DNA of 64,000 nt from an uncultured Parabacteroides sp. (GCA_900541965.1 UQLN01000025.1:1-64000); one strand, 5' to 3'; shown: positions 1 through 9,526, numbered from the stretch's first letter. Notes: a model not told the origin generated them from the letters alone. Program-made: numbers and translations.

Positions 1-92
1 GGCGTCTGCTGTCGACGGCGCCCGGCGTTTATCATCGACGCGCCTCGGCGTCTACTATCGACGCAAGGCGGTAACTGCTGTCGTTACAAAAC
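1..92. repeat. Array of 23-bp mini-hairpin repeats
   Basis: Four units start at 1, 24, 47 and 70 with a strict 23-bp period. The first three share GGCGTYTRYYRTCGACG; the fourth has drifted but keeps CTGCTGTCG. Each unit has 5-bp inverted arms around a 7-base loop, for example GCGTC/GACGC at 47-63 and GTAAC/GTTAC at 71-87. The fourth unit keeps its pairing although the arm bases changed, which suggests selection on the fold. The array may continue left of the window. It resembles in period and design the array at 35,687. Confidence 0.7.
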
Positions 93-111
93 CACAAGCT
101 TTCCAATTTGC

Positions 112-924
112 TTATTCTTCCACCAATAGTTTATGGAGCGCCTCTAAATCGTCTGCGCCAATCAGGTCTACCCCCTCTTCCATAAAGAAACGTTGGAACT
201 GGGGGGTATCCGGTGCTCCCCACCAACGGAACAGCTTTCCTTCCTTGTGTGTCTGGCTGATAATCTCACGCATTTTCCGGAGTTGGTCGGCAGGCATTTC
301 CCCTTCTCCCATCCAGGAGAAATACGCTTTGTAGTTATCGCTTACTACCGGTGCCAGGCTGGCAGGTATGCCCTGGTTCAAATCGGCAATCTGCCCGTCC
401 AGAAAAGCAGAGCGGGTTGTTTCCATAGGCAAGGTCTTTTTCGGACGGTCGCCGGAAATGAACAGCAGGATAGCCCCTTCCTTATATACCCCGTCTTCCA
501 CGGAACAGAACAGGTTTTTGTACGGCTCCATCTGCTTTTTCAGCAAGACATACGCCTCTTCCCCTTTTTCTTTGAAGTCCACCATCAGGTAGAACGGGCG
601 GTCGCCTTGGGGATATACTTTTCCTCCGTTCGCCTGTATGCGAGCTACCAGAGGTTTCAGGTATAATGCTTCGAATGTGATGGACGGGTTCGCTTCAGGG
701 CGGTCGTGGGAAACATACAATTCCCCGTCTATCGGCCATAAATCGGCTTCCACACAATTAAACTGTAGCGACAATGCATCCTGCAACGGGTGCGCACGCC
801 AGTAGTCATTGTGGGAGAACGCATTGTAGTGAATCCCTTCGGAAGTCCCTTTCTCCTCTTTTTTCCATTTGCAGGAAGTGACGGATAAAAGGGATAAGGC
901 CAAAAGTAAAATAAGCGGTTTCAT
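112..924 (-). CDS. Glycerophosphodiester phosphodiesterase-like lipoprotein
   Basis: A 270-residue protein with a lipoprotein signal ending in the lipobox-like SVTSC at residues 14-18, so it is probably anchored in an envelope membrane. The mature part starts with a HNDY motif and continues with EADLW and a later VSHDR, the pattern of PI-PLC/glycerophosphodiester phosphodiesterase TIM barrels (His, Glu-x-Asp, His). Such enzymes cleave phosphodiesters in glycerophospho-compounds; the real substrate is not visible. It is the last gene of a minus-strand run with a glycosidase, an alkaline phosphatase and a GH92 mannosidase (28-bp gap to the previous gene), so it may act on phosphodiester-decorated glycans. 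Confidence 0.75.
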   Translation of the reverse strand: MKPLILLLALSLLSVTSCKWKKEEKGTSEGIHYNAFSHNDYWRAHPLQDALSLQFNCVEADLWPIDGELYVSHDRPEANPSITFEALYLKPLVARIQANGGKVYPQGDRPFYLMVDFKEKGEEAYVLLKKQMEPYKNLFCSVEDGVYKEGAILLFISGDRPKKTLPMETTRSAFLDGQIADLNQGIPASLAPVVSDNYKAYFSWMGEGEMPADQLRKMREIISQTHKEGKLFRWWGAPDTPQFQRFFMEEGVDLIGADDLEALHKLLVEE

Positions 925-952
925 TGTTTTCTTCTTTTATCGATTGAGTGTA

Positions 953-2578
953 TTATATCAGTTTGGAACCTGCTTCCACGGTCGCCTTTTTTTGTTTGTC
1001 GCCCCATAGCACAGTCAGTTCCAGAGGCACATTCGTCTTGATTTCCACCTTCGGTTCCTGGTCGGCGGACGAACGGGCTTTTACCTTTATGGAAACCAGA
1101 CCGTCCAATCCGAAAGGATAGTTGTCGATACCATAGGCTTCCAGCAGGTTGACATCCAGCGTCAGTTCTTTCTCGTAGACGTTCGAACGGATGCCGAATA
1201 CCTGTTCGATTAATCCGGCGATAGGCGCCAGCCCTCCCCATCCTACGAAATCGGGACGAGCCATAAAGCCCGGTTCTTCATGCTCCGGCGCGTAGTATTC
1301 CCAGAAAGTTCCGGTATTCTTATAGACTTTCAGTACGTTATCGTAATGGTTGCGGGCGATTTCGTACGACTGTTTGCGATAGCCCTGCTGATACAGGCCA
1401 GTGATTACCATATAATTGGCTCCGGGCCATACGCCTCCCTGCCAGTAGCGTCCGTTGTCCTTGTATTTCGGATGATTGGCGGCTAAAGAGGGTACGCGGT
1501 GGAGGCGGTTGAAGGTTTCCTTATTGTTTAGTTCCTTGACGAGCGCATCCAGCCTGTCTTTGGGCAATACGTCCGTCAGCAAAGCCCAATAGGCATAAAT
1601 CCCTTTGGTGGAGGAAAGGCTTCCGTCGGCATATTGGTCGAACAGGAAATGTTCTTTCTCATCCCAGAGGTTCTCGTTGATATACTTTTTCAACATCTTC
1701 TGTTCGTCTTCGAACTCCTCAATCTCTTGCCAGCGTTCGAGGTAGAAGCCCATTTCCAGCAGATGGCCGGCTGTGAAGTACTGTTGCAGGCAGACATCCA
1801 GCCAAATCATGTGGCCGTGGCTGTAAATCGGGTTGTATTTTTCCGGTACGCGGGGCATATTGTCCATGCCGGTTCCCCATCCGCTGCTCCAATACGTGCC
1901 GTTGCGCCAGGTATGGTTCAGTTTCAGCCATTTGTAGTAAGCGCATAAGGCCGGGAAAATACGGTGCAGGCGGTCCATGTCTCCGAACTGTTTATAGTAG
2001 ACGATTTCGCTCCAGGGGATGATGTTCGGTCCTGTGCTTGTCGGGTCGTACCGTTCGAAACAGTCGGCTCCGTCGGACTTGATTTCACGGCAGATGAAAC
2101 CGTCGGGATGCTGCTTGGCATAGAAGTTATCCAGTGTTTTCTGGAAGGGGAAGAAATGGGTGCCGTAACGGGCAAACATCATCATAAATGCAGAATCCCA
2201 CATGAAGATGTTGCCGTTGTACGCTACATCCAGATAGCTCGATACGAATCCGGAACCGGGTTCGGGAGCTTTGATATGCTGGATGGCAAGGTCCCAGGCT
2301 TTCCAGTACATTTCAATCTCTTTGTCGTGTCCGCTCCATGTCGGGGAAGGTAGTACCCGTTTGGCATCGGCAAAGGTACCGGGCTGGGTGGCTTCGGCTT
2401 TTGCCGTGCGGAATTCGTTTTCCGTGACAAAGGGTTCTTTTAAATACGTATTCTTATAGGGAAGACGGTATTTGGGGAGGTCTTCCCTGCTATCTTGCGC
2501 CAGCAGGTTCCCGACCGGCAGGCTTGCCGCGCCTGTGGCAAGAAGGGATTGCTTCAAAAAGTTTCGTCGTGTTGTCAT
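953..2578 (-). CDS. MGH1-like glycoside hydrolase (GH63-type six-hairpin fold)
   Basis: A 541-residue secreted protein whose N-terminus carries TTRRNFLKQ followed by a hydrophobic stretch and ends in LLAQ, resembling a twin-arginine signal. The body has MWDSAFMMMFARY, GTGMDNMPR and WQGGVWPGANYM, typical of the (alpha/alpha)6 glucosidase/mannosylglycerate hydrolase-like barrel (trehalase/GH63-related), including the acidic residues of the WDSAF and MDN segments. A C-terminal beta-rich domain follows. The exact substrate cannot be read from sequence. It is third in the GH92-phosphatase-GH-phosphodiesterase run, 25 bp after the alkaline phosphatase gene, which suggests a shared glycan. Confidence 0.75.
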   Translation of the reverse strand: MTTRRNFLKQSLLATGAASLPVGNLLAQDSREDLPKYRLPYKNTYLKEPFVTENEFRTAKAEATQPGTFADAKRVLPSPTWSGHDKEIEMYWKAWDLAIQHIKAPEPGSGFVSSYLDVAYNGNIFMWDSAFMMMFARYGTHFFPFQKTLDNFYAKQHPDGFICREIKSDGADCFERYDPTSTGPNIIPWSEIVYYKQFGDMDRLHRIFPALCAYYKWLKLNHTWRNGTYWSSGWGTGMDNMPRVPEKYNPIYSHGHMIWLDVCLQQYFTAGHLLEMGFYLERWQEIEEFEDEQKMLKKYINENLWDEKEHFLFDQYADGSLSSTKGIYAYWALLTDVLPKDRLDALVKELNNKETFNRLHRVPSLAANHPKYKDNGRYWQGGVWPGANYMVITGLYQQGYRKQSYEIARNHYDNVLKVYKNTGTFWEYYAPEHEEPGFMARPDFVGWGGLAPIAGLIEQVFGIRSNVYEKELTLDVNLLEAYGIDNYPFGLDGLVSIKVKARSSADQEPKVEIKTNVPLELTVLWGDKQKKATVEAGSKLI

Positions 2579-2603
2579 ATTTGTTTCAGATAATGATGAG
2601 CCA

Positions 2604-3749
2604 TTATAAATTCAGTAATTTCTTAATCTTCCAGAAGATATCCGTGTTTTCGAAGATACCGGTGAAGTTCTCGTGTCCGGGACCGAATGCATAAACGGGA
2701 ACCATTACCCCGCTATGTCCACCGGTCGAGAATTTGCAGACGATGCGTCCTTCTTGCAAGTCCCCGTCTACCAGCGTGAGGCCTCCTGTTTCATGGTCGG
2801 CGGTGACAATCACCAGGGTTTCCCCGTCTTTTGCCGCCCATTCAAAAACTTTGCCGATTGTACGGTCAAAGTCGTGGGTTTCCTGCATCAGCAGGTCCAG
2901 GTCGTTGAAGTGCCCGTAGTCGTCCAACTGAGAGCCTTCTATCATCAGGAAGAAGCCGTTCTTATTCTGGTCCAGCAAGTTGATGGCTTTCATGGAGGCG
3001 CGTGCCAGCAGGTCGCCACGTTCGGCAGGAACCGGGGTGTCGATGGAGTCTGTTATGCAGAATACTTTCCCTTTTTTGATTTTTGCCAGTTCTTCCCAGC
3101 TACGCGGTGTCTGGTAGCCTTTATCCCGCAGTTCTTTGAACAGGTCGCGTCCGTCGGCACGGTTCTCGAACAGTTTGGAGCCTCCGCCGAATACATAGTC
3201 TACGCCGCAGTTTACATAATCCGCTACAATCTCGGCTTCCGCATCCCGGTCTGTATTATGGCAGCAGAAATCGGCGGGTGTTGCGTCCCACAGGCGGCAG
3301 GTGACGGCTATGCCGCTGGATAGTTTTTTCTTGTTTGCCAATGTCGTGAGCGACTCCAGCGGTTTGCCATCCGGGTCTACACCTACCATGTGGTAGTTTG
3401 TCTTGTATCCGGTAGCCAGTGCCGTTCCTCCGGCGCCGGAATCCGTAATCAGTTTATTGGCGCAATAGGTTTTGGACAAACCGGTGCTTTGGCTATTGTC
3501 CAGCCAGAGGTGTCCGCGGTTTGCCGTCCATGCCGAATACATATGCATCAGGCTCATGCCGTCTCCGATCATCAGGATTACATTCTTGATTTTCGAGCCT
3601 GCCGGCGGAACGATTTTATCTACCTGATAGGGAGTTTCCAGTACATATGTTTGTTCTTTGTCCCGGCGGCTTTGTGCCTGGACATCAGGAGTCGTAGCGG
3701 ATAATAAGAGCAGTACGACGCAGGTCATTGCAATAAGATTTCTTTTCAT
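2604..3749 (-). CDS. Alkaline phosphatase, periplasmic
   Basis: A 381-residue protein with a cleavable signal peptide (hydrophobic residues 6-20, VQAQ near 26). It shows the alkaline phosphatase metal and nucleophile motifs: MIGDGMS (Asp63), TDSGAGGTA with nucleophile Ser104, VTADHETGG and GGHSG near the C-terminus, all in the family order. It hydrolyses phosphomonoesters and releases Pi. It sits between the GH92 gene (37-bp gap) and the MGH1-like glycosidase (25-bp gap), so it is likely co-transcribed with them and could remove phosphate from phosphorylated sugars. Confidence 0.9.
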   Translation of the reverse strand: MKRNLIAMTCVVLLLLSATTPDVQAQSRRDKEQTYVLETPYQVDKIVPPAGSKIKNVILMIGDGMSLMHMYSAWTANRGHLWLDNSQSTGLSKTYCANKLITDSGAGGTALATGYKTNYHMVGVDPDGKPLESLTTLANKKKLSSGIAVTCRLWDATPADFCCHNTDRDAEAEIVADYVNCGVDYVFGGGSKLFENRADGRDLFKELRDKGYQTPRSWEELAKIKKGKVFCITDSIDTPVPAERGDLLARASMKAINLLDQNKNGFFLMIEGSQLDDYGHFNDLDLLMQETHDFDRTIGKVFEWAAKDGETLVIVTADHETGGLTLVDGDLQEGRIVCKFSTGGHSGVMVPVYAFGPGHENFTGIFENTDIFWKIKKLLNL

Positions 3750-3786
3750 GTCTGTTTATATCGGATTAGGTTTATAAATAGGCCTC

Positions 3787-6597
3787 TTAATGAAACAGGT
3801 TTTCCCGGGGGATGGGGACGAACTCCGTGTCTCCCGGTTTCTTCCAGCCCCAACTCAGGTGTTCGCCTTCGTAATCTTCAAAATATTCGAGGCGGAAAGC
3901 ATGATAGCCTTTTTGTAGCGGGATGCGTCCGGAGGAAACAATTGCCGCATGGGAGGTATCGTTGTTTACCACTTCTTCGCCGTCGATGAATAACACGCTG
4001 CCGTCGTCCGAACGGGTGAAAAACTCATAGACCCCGTTTTCCGGTACCAGCAGATAACCGGTGAAGATATACCCGAAATGGTCCGCCTGTTTGGTTTCGG
4101 TAATAGACGGTTCGGGCATGATGCCCTGTCCTGCTATTTTAGCCTGTTTCAGGTCGGCTGTAAGCTGGAAGTAGCCTTCAAAATATTGGTAGGCAACCCC
4201 GCTGGCATGAGGTGCGACTGCTTTTCCCGGGCGCAGTTTTGCTTTGGTTGCCCGAATGGCATAGGTACGGCTGGGCGTGTAGCCTTCCTTATAGGCTTTT
4301 GCTTTCACCGCGGCAGATTCTATCAATGTAAACGGTGAAGTATATACGGGGGAATCCTCGGAAGGCTCTGTGCCGTCCAGTGTGTAGTGGATGATGGCTT
4401 CCGGGGTTGCGCATACGAATGCAACGGTTGCTTTGCCTTCAAACAGGTACAGGTCTGTCGCAATGCTGGGCACGGAAACGACTGGAGTTGTTGTATAGGA
4501 ATAGGGGGCGGCTTCTTTTCCGGTACCCCATATCGTATCCGGCTCGGCGGACAGGGTGAAGGCAAGCGTTCCGCCTTCCATCAACTGGTCGTAGGTAATG
4601 AAGCATTCCGGAATTTCCTGCTTATTCAGGGAAACCTTTGTAAGGTATTTGTTCTTTGCCGGGTTATTGGCGGTAATCTCCAAAGTTTTGCCATTAGCCA
4701 GTTGCATGGTCGCTTTTTCAAACAAAGGAGCTGTCAGTACAAACTGGTTGCTTCCCGGGCAAACGGGATAGAAGCCCAGACTGCTCATGATATACCATGC
4801 CGACATCTGTCCGCAGTCTTCGTTTCCGATGATTCCTTCAGGGGTGGGCTGGTACATCTCGTCCAGCAGGCGGCGTGTCCAGTATTGCGTTTTCCAAGGC
4901 TCGCCCACATAGCTGTAAAGGTATGCCATATGGTGGCTCGGTTCGTTTCCATGTGCATACTGGCCGATTAGTCCGGTTACATCGGACAGTTCGCCTTCAA
5001 CCTCCGATGTTACGGTAAACAGGCTGTCCAGATTGGCGATAAAACGGTCGCGCCCTCCCATTAACTGTTCCAGTCCATATATGTCATGCGGAACGAAGAA
5101 ACGGTATTGCCAGGCTGTAGCTTCCGTGTAGGAGCGTCCGATGGCAAACGGATTGAAGGGGGCTTCCCAGTTTCCGTCCTGACGTTTCCCGCGGAAAAAG
5201 CCGGTAGTGCCGTCGAATACGTTTATAAAGTTCTGCGAACGCTGGATAAAGGTTTCGTAGTCCGCCGTTTTGTTCATGGCTTTTGCCATTTGTGCGATGC
5301 ACCAGTCGTCGTAAGCAAATTCGAGCAGGCAGGATACGGACTCTTTCTTTTGGTTGGCAGGGATAAAACCTTGTGCGATGTATTCGGCGGCTCCTTTTTT
5401 ATTCTTTGCCGCCGATATTTTCATGGCTTCAAAAGCCTTTTCCGCATCAAATCCGCGAATTCCTTTCAGATAGGCGTCTGCAATGATGGAGGTGGCGTGG
5501 TAGCCTATCATTGTGCCGGTTTCTCCGGTGGATAAGGGCCATAAGGGCAGTTCACCGTGTATGTCGTACAGGTATAGCAGCGAGTTTACCATCTCGTTAA
5601 CCAGTGCGGTATCCAGCAAGGTCATCATCGGATGCCATGCCCGGAAAGTATCCCAGGTTGAAAAAGTGGAGAAGAGACGGGATGTCGTATCTGCGTCACT
5701 GATTGTGTTGGGAACAACCTGGCTATGGTAAAGGGCCGTATAGAAGTTCATTCGTTCGGCTTTCGTTCCGCCTTCTATCCGGATGCGGTCGAGATGTTTT
5801 TCCCAGTCGGAACGGGCGTTGTCTTTGAAACGGTCGAAGTCGAACGAGTCGGCGGTTTCGGCAATGAGGTTCCGGCGAGCGCTCTCTTCGTTGTTGATGG
5901 AAAGCCCTGCTTTTACAACCAATGGGGTTCCCTCGGGCATATCGAAATAGAGGGTCATTGCCGGGTAGTGCTTAATCTTCGTGTTTTTTATAGGCGAGGA
6001 GAACCGGGCGACAAAATAGACGGTCTGGTTCGTTACCCATCCGTCCGTACTGCGCATACCGGTTATTTCATCCGGGCCGGTTTGCTTTAGTTCATATTTA
6101 TTGATAGCCTCGTTGTCCAGCAGGTGGGAGAGGTCTATCTCCAGAACCGGTTCTGTACCGGGCGACCAGGTATATCTGTGAATACCGGTGTGGGTGGTGG
6201 CTGTCAGTTCGGCTTTTACCCCGGCGTTTTTCAGCAGGACCGAGTAGTATCCCGGTGAGGCGGTTTCATCCCCGTGCGAGAATCCGGTTTCCAAGGTGGA
6301 AAACGGGCGAAACAGAATATCTCCCAAATCGATGCAACCGGTTCCGCTCAGATGCGTATGTGAGAATCCCATCATTGTAGAATCGGTGTAGTGATAGCCG
6401 GAGCAGGCATCCCAGTTTCCCCGGCGTGTGTCGGGACTTAATTGTACTCCACCGAAAGGTACTGTTGCCCCCGGATACGTATGTCCGTGAAACCCTGTAC
6501 CGATAAAGGGGTCGACTAAATCAACCGGAGATTTTGGAGCCGTGCTGCAAGCCGAAAGTAATGCAACGCTCCAAAGTATAAATGCCTTTTTTATCAT
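3787..6597 (-). CDS. GH92 alpha-mannosidase with CHB_HEX_C and PA14 modules
   Basis: A 936-residue lipoprotein (LLSACS lipobox at residues 13-18). Residues about 25-700 are a GH92 exo-alpha-mannosidase: GTGFHGHTYPGATVPFG at the start, GFSHTHLSGTG, a WDTFRAWHP segment and the late GNEDCGQMSAWY signature that bears catalytic and substrate residues. It continues with a chitobiase C-terminal-type domain (HYTLDGTEPS) and a PA14 domain (FTRSDDGSVLFIDGEEV), probably for carbohydrate binding or spacing. GH92 enzymes are Ca-dependent and remove alpha-linked mannose from N-glycans or yeast mannan. It is the first gene of the four-gene run; a strong hairpin lies 18 bp before its start. Confidence 0.92.
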   Translation of the reverse strand: MIKKAFILWSVALLSACSTAPKSPVDLVDPFIGTGFHGHTYPGATVPFGGVQLSPDTRRGNWDACSGYHYTDSTMMGFSHTHLSGTGCIDLGDILFRPFSTLETGFSHGDETASPGYYSVLLKNAGVKAELTATTHTGIHRYTWSPGTEPVLEIDLSHLLDNEAINKYELKQTGPDEITGMRSTDGWVTNQTVYFVARFSSPIKNTKIKHYPAMTLYFDMPEGTPLVVKAGLSINNEESARRNLIAETADSFDFDRFKDNARSDWEKHLDRIRIEGGTKAERMNFYTALYHSQVVPNTISDADTTSRLFSTFSTWDTFRAWHPMMTLLDTALVNEMVNSLLYLYDIHGELPLWPLSTGETGTMIGYHATSIIADAYLKGIRGFDAEKAFEAMKISAAKNKKGAAEYIAQGFIPANQKKESVSCLLEFAYDDWCIAQMAKAMNKTADYETFIQRSQNFINVFDGTTGFFRGKRQDGNWEAPFNPFAIGRSYTEATAWQYRFFVPHDIYGLEQLMGGRDRFIANLDSLFTVTSEVEGELSDVTGLIGQYAHGNEPSHHMAYLYSYVGEPWKTQYWTRRLLDEMYQPTPEGIIGNEDCGQMSAWYIMSSLGFYPVCPGSNQFVLTAPLFEKATMQLANGKTLEITANNPAKNKYLTKVSLNKQEIPECFITYDQLMEGGTLAFTLSAEPDTIWGTGKEAAPYSYTTTPVVSVPSIATDLYLFEGKATVAFVCATPEAIIHYTLDGTEPSEDSPVYTSPFTLIESAAVKAKAYKEGYTPSRTYAIRATKAKLRPGKAVAPHASGVAYQYFEGYFQLTADLKQAKIAGQGIMPEPSITETKQADHFGYIFTGYLLVPENGVYEFFTRSDDGSVLFIDGEEVVNNDTSHAAIVSSGRIPLQKGYHAFRLEYFEDYEGEHLSWGWKKPGDTEFVPIPRENLFH

Positions 6598-6615
6598 TTT
6601 GAATGCAGATTTTTT

Positions 6616-6662
6616 AGTGGTTTCTCCCTTTACTTTTATACAATTGAAAGGGAGAAACCACT
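6616..6662. other. 16-bp perfect stem-loop before the GH92 start
   Basis: AGTGGTTTCTCCCTTT at 6616-6631 pairs without a mismatch with 6647-6662, with a 15-base loop. It lies between the upstream phosphatase gene (ending at 6713) and the GH92 ATG (6597). On the minus strand it is followed by A-rich sequence and not by a U run, so a simple intrinsic terminator fits poorly. A mRNA-stabilising or translation-modulating 5' hairpin for the GH92 operon is an alternative. Confidence 0.75.
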
Positions 6663-6712
6663 TAGTGGGAGAACTTTTTTATGTATTTTCCGGAAATACT
6701 TTTGCAAACGGT

Positions 6713-8308
6713 TTATTTGATAAACTTGACGAACGGGAGTATCTGCAAAGGCATATGGTCCGTTTTATAATATACCTCCAGCTTTTGTCCCATATAATCG
6801 TCGAAGTATTCGACTTTTACATCGTGTGTTCCTTTTTCCAGATTGATGTTGCCGTATTTCATGTCGGCAGAATGTGAACCGTCGTTGTCTATTACTTCCT
6901 TGCCGTCGATATAGAGTTTGGCACCATCGTCAGAAATGATACCGAATGTGTATTTGCCGGCTTCCGTGATAGTTAGTTTTGTTGTGAACAGGACGGCAAA
7001 ATGGTCTTTCTCCTCTACATCCAGTTCATCGAGTGAAAATTCGTATACGTAGCCTTCGCGGGTTGGTCTGCCTAAAGCATTGAAGTCGGGCAGGCTTTTT
7101 TTCATCATGTTTTCATAATATTTGTAGGCTACCTTAGGCGTTTCGTTCTCCGGCAGCACGCGAATCATGGCATTTCCTATCTTGCCCGGCTGACCGTTGC
7201 GGTAAACGATTGCCTGTATGATAGCGGGTTTATCCAGAGTAAACGGCCCTTCATATTTTGTGGACTGGTTGGTAGGGATGCTTCCGTCCAATGTATAATA
7301 GATTTCGGCTCCTTCCACATCTCCTGTTATCGTCACTTCCGTGTTTTCTTTGAAGAAACCTTCGGACGGATAGATAAACGGCATCGGCACATAGATTTTA
7401 TCTGTTTTAGGCTCAAAGGCTTCCGAAATGAATTTCCCGACGCATTCCTGTGGCAACTGTACGCCTAACAGACCGCCGACCGTAGCGGCAATGTCGCAAA
7501 TGAAATTGGTGCGTTCCATTACTTTGCCTTTTGTCACTTGTCCGCCGTACATGATAATCGGTATTTCCAGCTCGGCTTCAGAGTCTCCTCCGTGAGATTT
7601 ACCCAGTCCGCCGTGGTCGGCTGTTACGATAATAACGGTTTCATCCAGTAGACCGGCTTCCTTAATCCGTTTTACAAAGTCGCCGACCATTGCATCAAAA
7701 TGGGTGATTGTTTCCAGATATTCGCGGGATTCGTGTCCGGTTTCATGTCCCATATGGTCTGTCTGGTTAATCGACACGAACAGGAATTCCGGTTTGTCCT
7801 GTAGAAAAGCATCGAAAGCCTGTTGTAAAGTCTGGTCGTAGTCCAGACCGGTTACCGCTTTGTCTGCCACACTGGTATCATACATTCTGTCTTGTTCTGT
7901 CCATTCATAGAACATATAGACTTTGGCGTCGGGCCGTTGCTGTTTGATATCGTCGAAAATGGTAGGGAAAAGCCCTTTTTTATTCTTTACAGCCGGTTCG
8001 ATGACCAGTTTATCCGGTTCCCAATCGTTTCCTGTTACTCCATGCATCTCGATATTGGCGCCGCTAACCATCGACATCCAGTTTTGGCTGCTTGAAGTAG
8101 GACGCAGGCAACGGGCTTTGATGGAAACAGCTCCGTTTTCTATCATTTCATTGAAGTTCGGGGTCTGTGCGCGCTGTATGCCACGGGCACTCATTGCATC
8201 GAAGCCTAACAGGATTACATGTTTGGCTCGCGGGGTTTTGTTCTGAGGACTGCTACAGGATAGCATCAGCAAACAAACCAGAAAAGAAAAAGCATTTATT
8301 AATTTCAT
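6713..8308 (-). CDS. Alkaline phosphatase-superfamily lipoprotein with CHB_HEX_C and PA14
   Basis: A 531-residue lipoprotein (LLMLSCSS lipobox near residue 18). The N-terminal ~300 residues belong to the nucleotide pyrophosphatase/phosphodiesterase branch of the alkaline phosphatase superfamily: ILLGFDAMSARG (metal Asp), RPTSSSQNWMSMVSG (nucleophile region), DHMGHETG and VTADHGGLGKSHGG. The C-terminal part repeats the architecture of the neighbouring GH92: a YYTLDGSIPT chitobiase-C-type domain and a PA14 domain (GIISDDGAKLYIDGKEV). A phosphoesterase with sugar-enzyme accessory modules suggests action on a phosphorylated glycan at the cell surface (inference). It is upstream of the GH92 run, separated by 115 bp with a hairpin. 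Confidence 0.82.
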   Translation of the reverse strand: MKLINAFSFLVCLLMLSCSSPQNKTPRAKHVILLGFDAMSARGIQRAQTPNFNEMIENGAVSIKARCLRPTSSSQNWMSMVSGANIEMHGVTGNDWEPDKLVIEPAVKNKKGLFPTIFDDIKQQRPDAKVYMFYEWTEQDRMYDTSVADKAVTGLDYDQTLQQAFDAFLQDKPEFLFVSINQTDHMGHETGHESREYLETITHFDAMVGDFVKRIKEAGLLDETVIIVTADHGGLGKSHGGDSEAELEIPIIMYGGQVTKGKVMERTNFICDIAATVGGLLGVQLPQECVGKFISEAFEPKTDKIYVPMPFIYPSEGFFKENTEVTITGDVEGAEIYYTLDGSIPTNQSTKYEGPFTLDKPAIIQAIVYRNGQPGKIGNAMIRVLPENETPKVAYKYYENMMKKSLPDFNALGRPTREGYVYEFSLDELDVEEKDHFAVLFTTKLTITEAGKYTFGIISDDGAKLYIDGKEVIDNDGSHSADMKYGNINLEKGTHDVKVEYFDDYMGQKLEVYYKTDHMPLQILPFVKFIK

Positions 8309-8446
8309 GGTATATAAATAATTAAGATATATCGAAAGATTCCCACTAGTATCCGCAGCCTTTTGGCACAGGCCGGAATTATCTCCACTTTGCGAAAGTA
8401 AGAATTTGTTGCCAAACTATCACCATTACAGTAAAAAATGACAGGA

Positions 8447-9331
8447 TTATAGTTCCAGCATCTTCTTTTCTTTTATCAGGTCTGTTTCGTTCATTTGAAG
8501 GGAAGGGACAGTGCACATTTTGATATAATCGCCGGCCTGGCAAGTATAGTCATAGTATGTCTGTTGCTCGGGAGTAAAATCTTCTTTCCGGATTAAGCCG
8601 ACAGGAATGGACGTAAAAACATCCATATCGGTGCTGTCTGATGATTTGATAAGTAGAATCCGGCGGGCTACCGGATTACGGTTATAATCCAGGCCGATAT
8701 ATAAACCGCGCAATTGTTTTGGGCTATGAAAGAAGGGGATTTGCAGGTAAATTGTTACCAGAGTAAATTGTGGGGCGGGATTTTCGCTGAACATACAATA
8801 AAAATTCTGAGGGTCGCCAATCACACCCATTCCCCATTGTGCTTCTCCATAAGCGTTGAGGCGTCCGATTTTAATGTATCCTTGGCATTCGGGAGTTGTA
8901 ATGATAAACGGTTCCATTTTCAGGCAATCGGAAGAGGAGGAGAGGCTGTAGCTGGTATATATGCCACAAAGGTTTCCGGCTTTCTGGGGCGAGAGCATCA
9001 TTTCTTCCTGAAGGTGTTCGATAAAAGGATTACTGTTTGCCGGATTCTGTTCCGGTGTAATTTCCATTTCATCCAAACGTACTAATAATTCGGGGAGGCT
9101 GTTGAGCAGTCTGCGTTTGGACAGGTTATTTACTAAGGTTAAAGCATACTCTAAAGCTTCCTCCCGGGGTTTTGTTTTGATTTCTTCGAAGTATGCCGGC
9201 AGGACGGTGGTATACAACGAAGATAATATGCTTGGGGCCATGCCTGCACAGTTTGCTATTTCTTTCATTTTCACCCCGTTTTTACGCAGGTATTCGATAC
9301 GGTTGAAAAGTTCCAGTAAGTCGTTCGTCAT
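8447..9331 (-). CDS. Unknown protein with N-terminal helix-turn-helix, possible regulator
   Basis: A 294-residue soluble protein. Residues about 15-45 (NGVKMKEIANCAGMAPSILS) look like an XRE-type helix-turn-helix that reads DNA. The rest has no motif I recognise; it is mixed alpha/beta with no signal peptide or membrane segment, so it could be a ligand or sensor domain. It diverges from the DUF5690-phnX-phnW operon across a 195-bp intergenic region, which is the usual position for a local regulator of that operon. The regulatory role is inferred from position and the HTH-like stretch only. Confidence 0.55.
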   Translation of the reverse strand: MTNDLLELFNRIEYLRKNGVKMKEIANCAGMAPSILSSLYTTVLPAYFEEIKTKPREEALEYALTLVNNLSKRRLLNSLPELLVRLDEMEITPEQNPANSNPFIEHLQEEMMLSPQKAGNLCGIYTSYSLSSSSDCLKMEPFIITTPECQGYIKIGRLNAYGEAQWGMGVIGDPQNFYCMFSENPAPQFTLVTIYLQIPFFHSPKQLRGLYIGLDYNRNPVARRILLIKSSDSTDMDVFTSIPVGLIRKEDFTPEQQTYYDYTCQAGDYIKMCTVPSLQMNETDLIKEKKMLEL

Positions 9332-9472
9332 TTCTGTAATTTACTTGATTGTATTGCAAAATAAATACGGTGATATTGCATTCGCACTACATGAATGTTA
9401 CATAAATATTTCTTTATAATTTATTGATTTATAATGTGGTATAAATCATGAATATTCATATATTCAGTAATA

Positions 9473-9500
9473 TTGTTGTAATATCGCACCTCTACTTTTG
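9473..9500 (+). promoter_or_regulatory. Promoter of the aminoethylphosphonate operon
   Basis: TACTTTTG at 9493-9500 matches the Bacteroidetes -7 consensus TAnnTTTG, and TTGTTG at 9473-9478 lies at the spacing expected for a -33 element. The transporter ATG is at 9527, giving a leader of about 20 bases. Confidence 0.6.
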
Positions 9501-9526
9501 CTGCCGGAAACGAAAATAACAGCAAT

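Noticed and set aside
1..92. CRISPR array
   Set aside because: Repeats are tandem 23-bp units with no unique spacers between them and no cas gene is present.
921..1241. 106-residue minus frame inside the MGH1-like gene
   Set aside because: It is an out-of-frame shadow of the glycosidase gene without a family.
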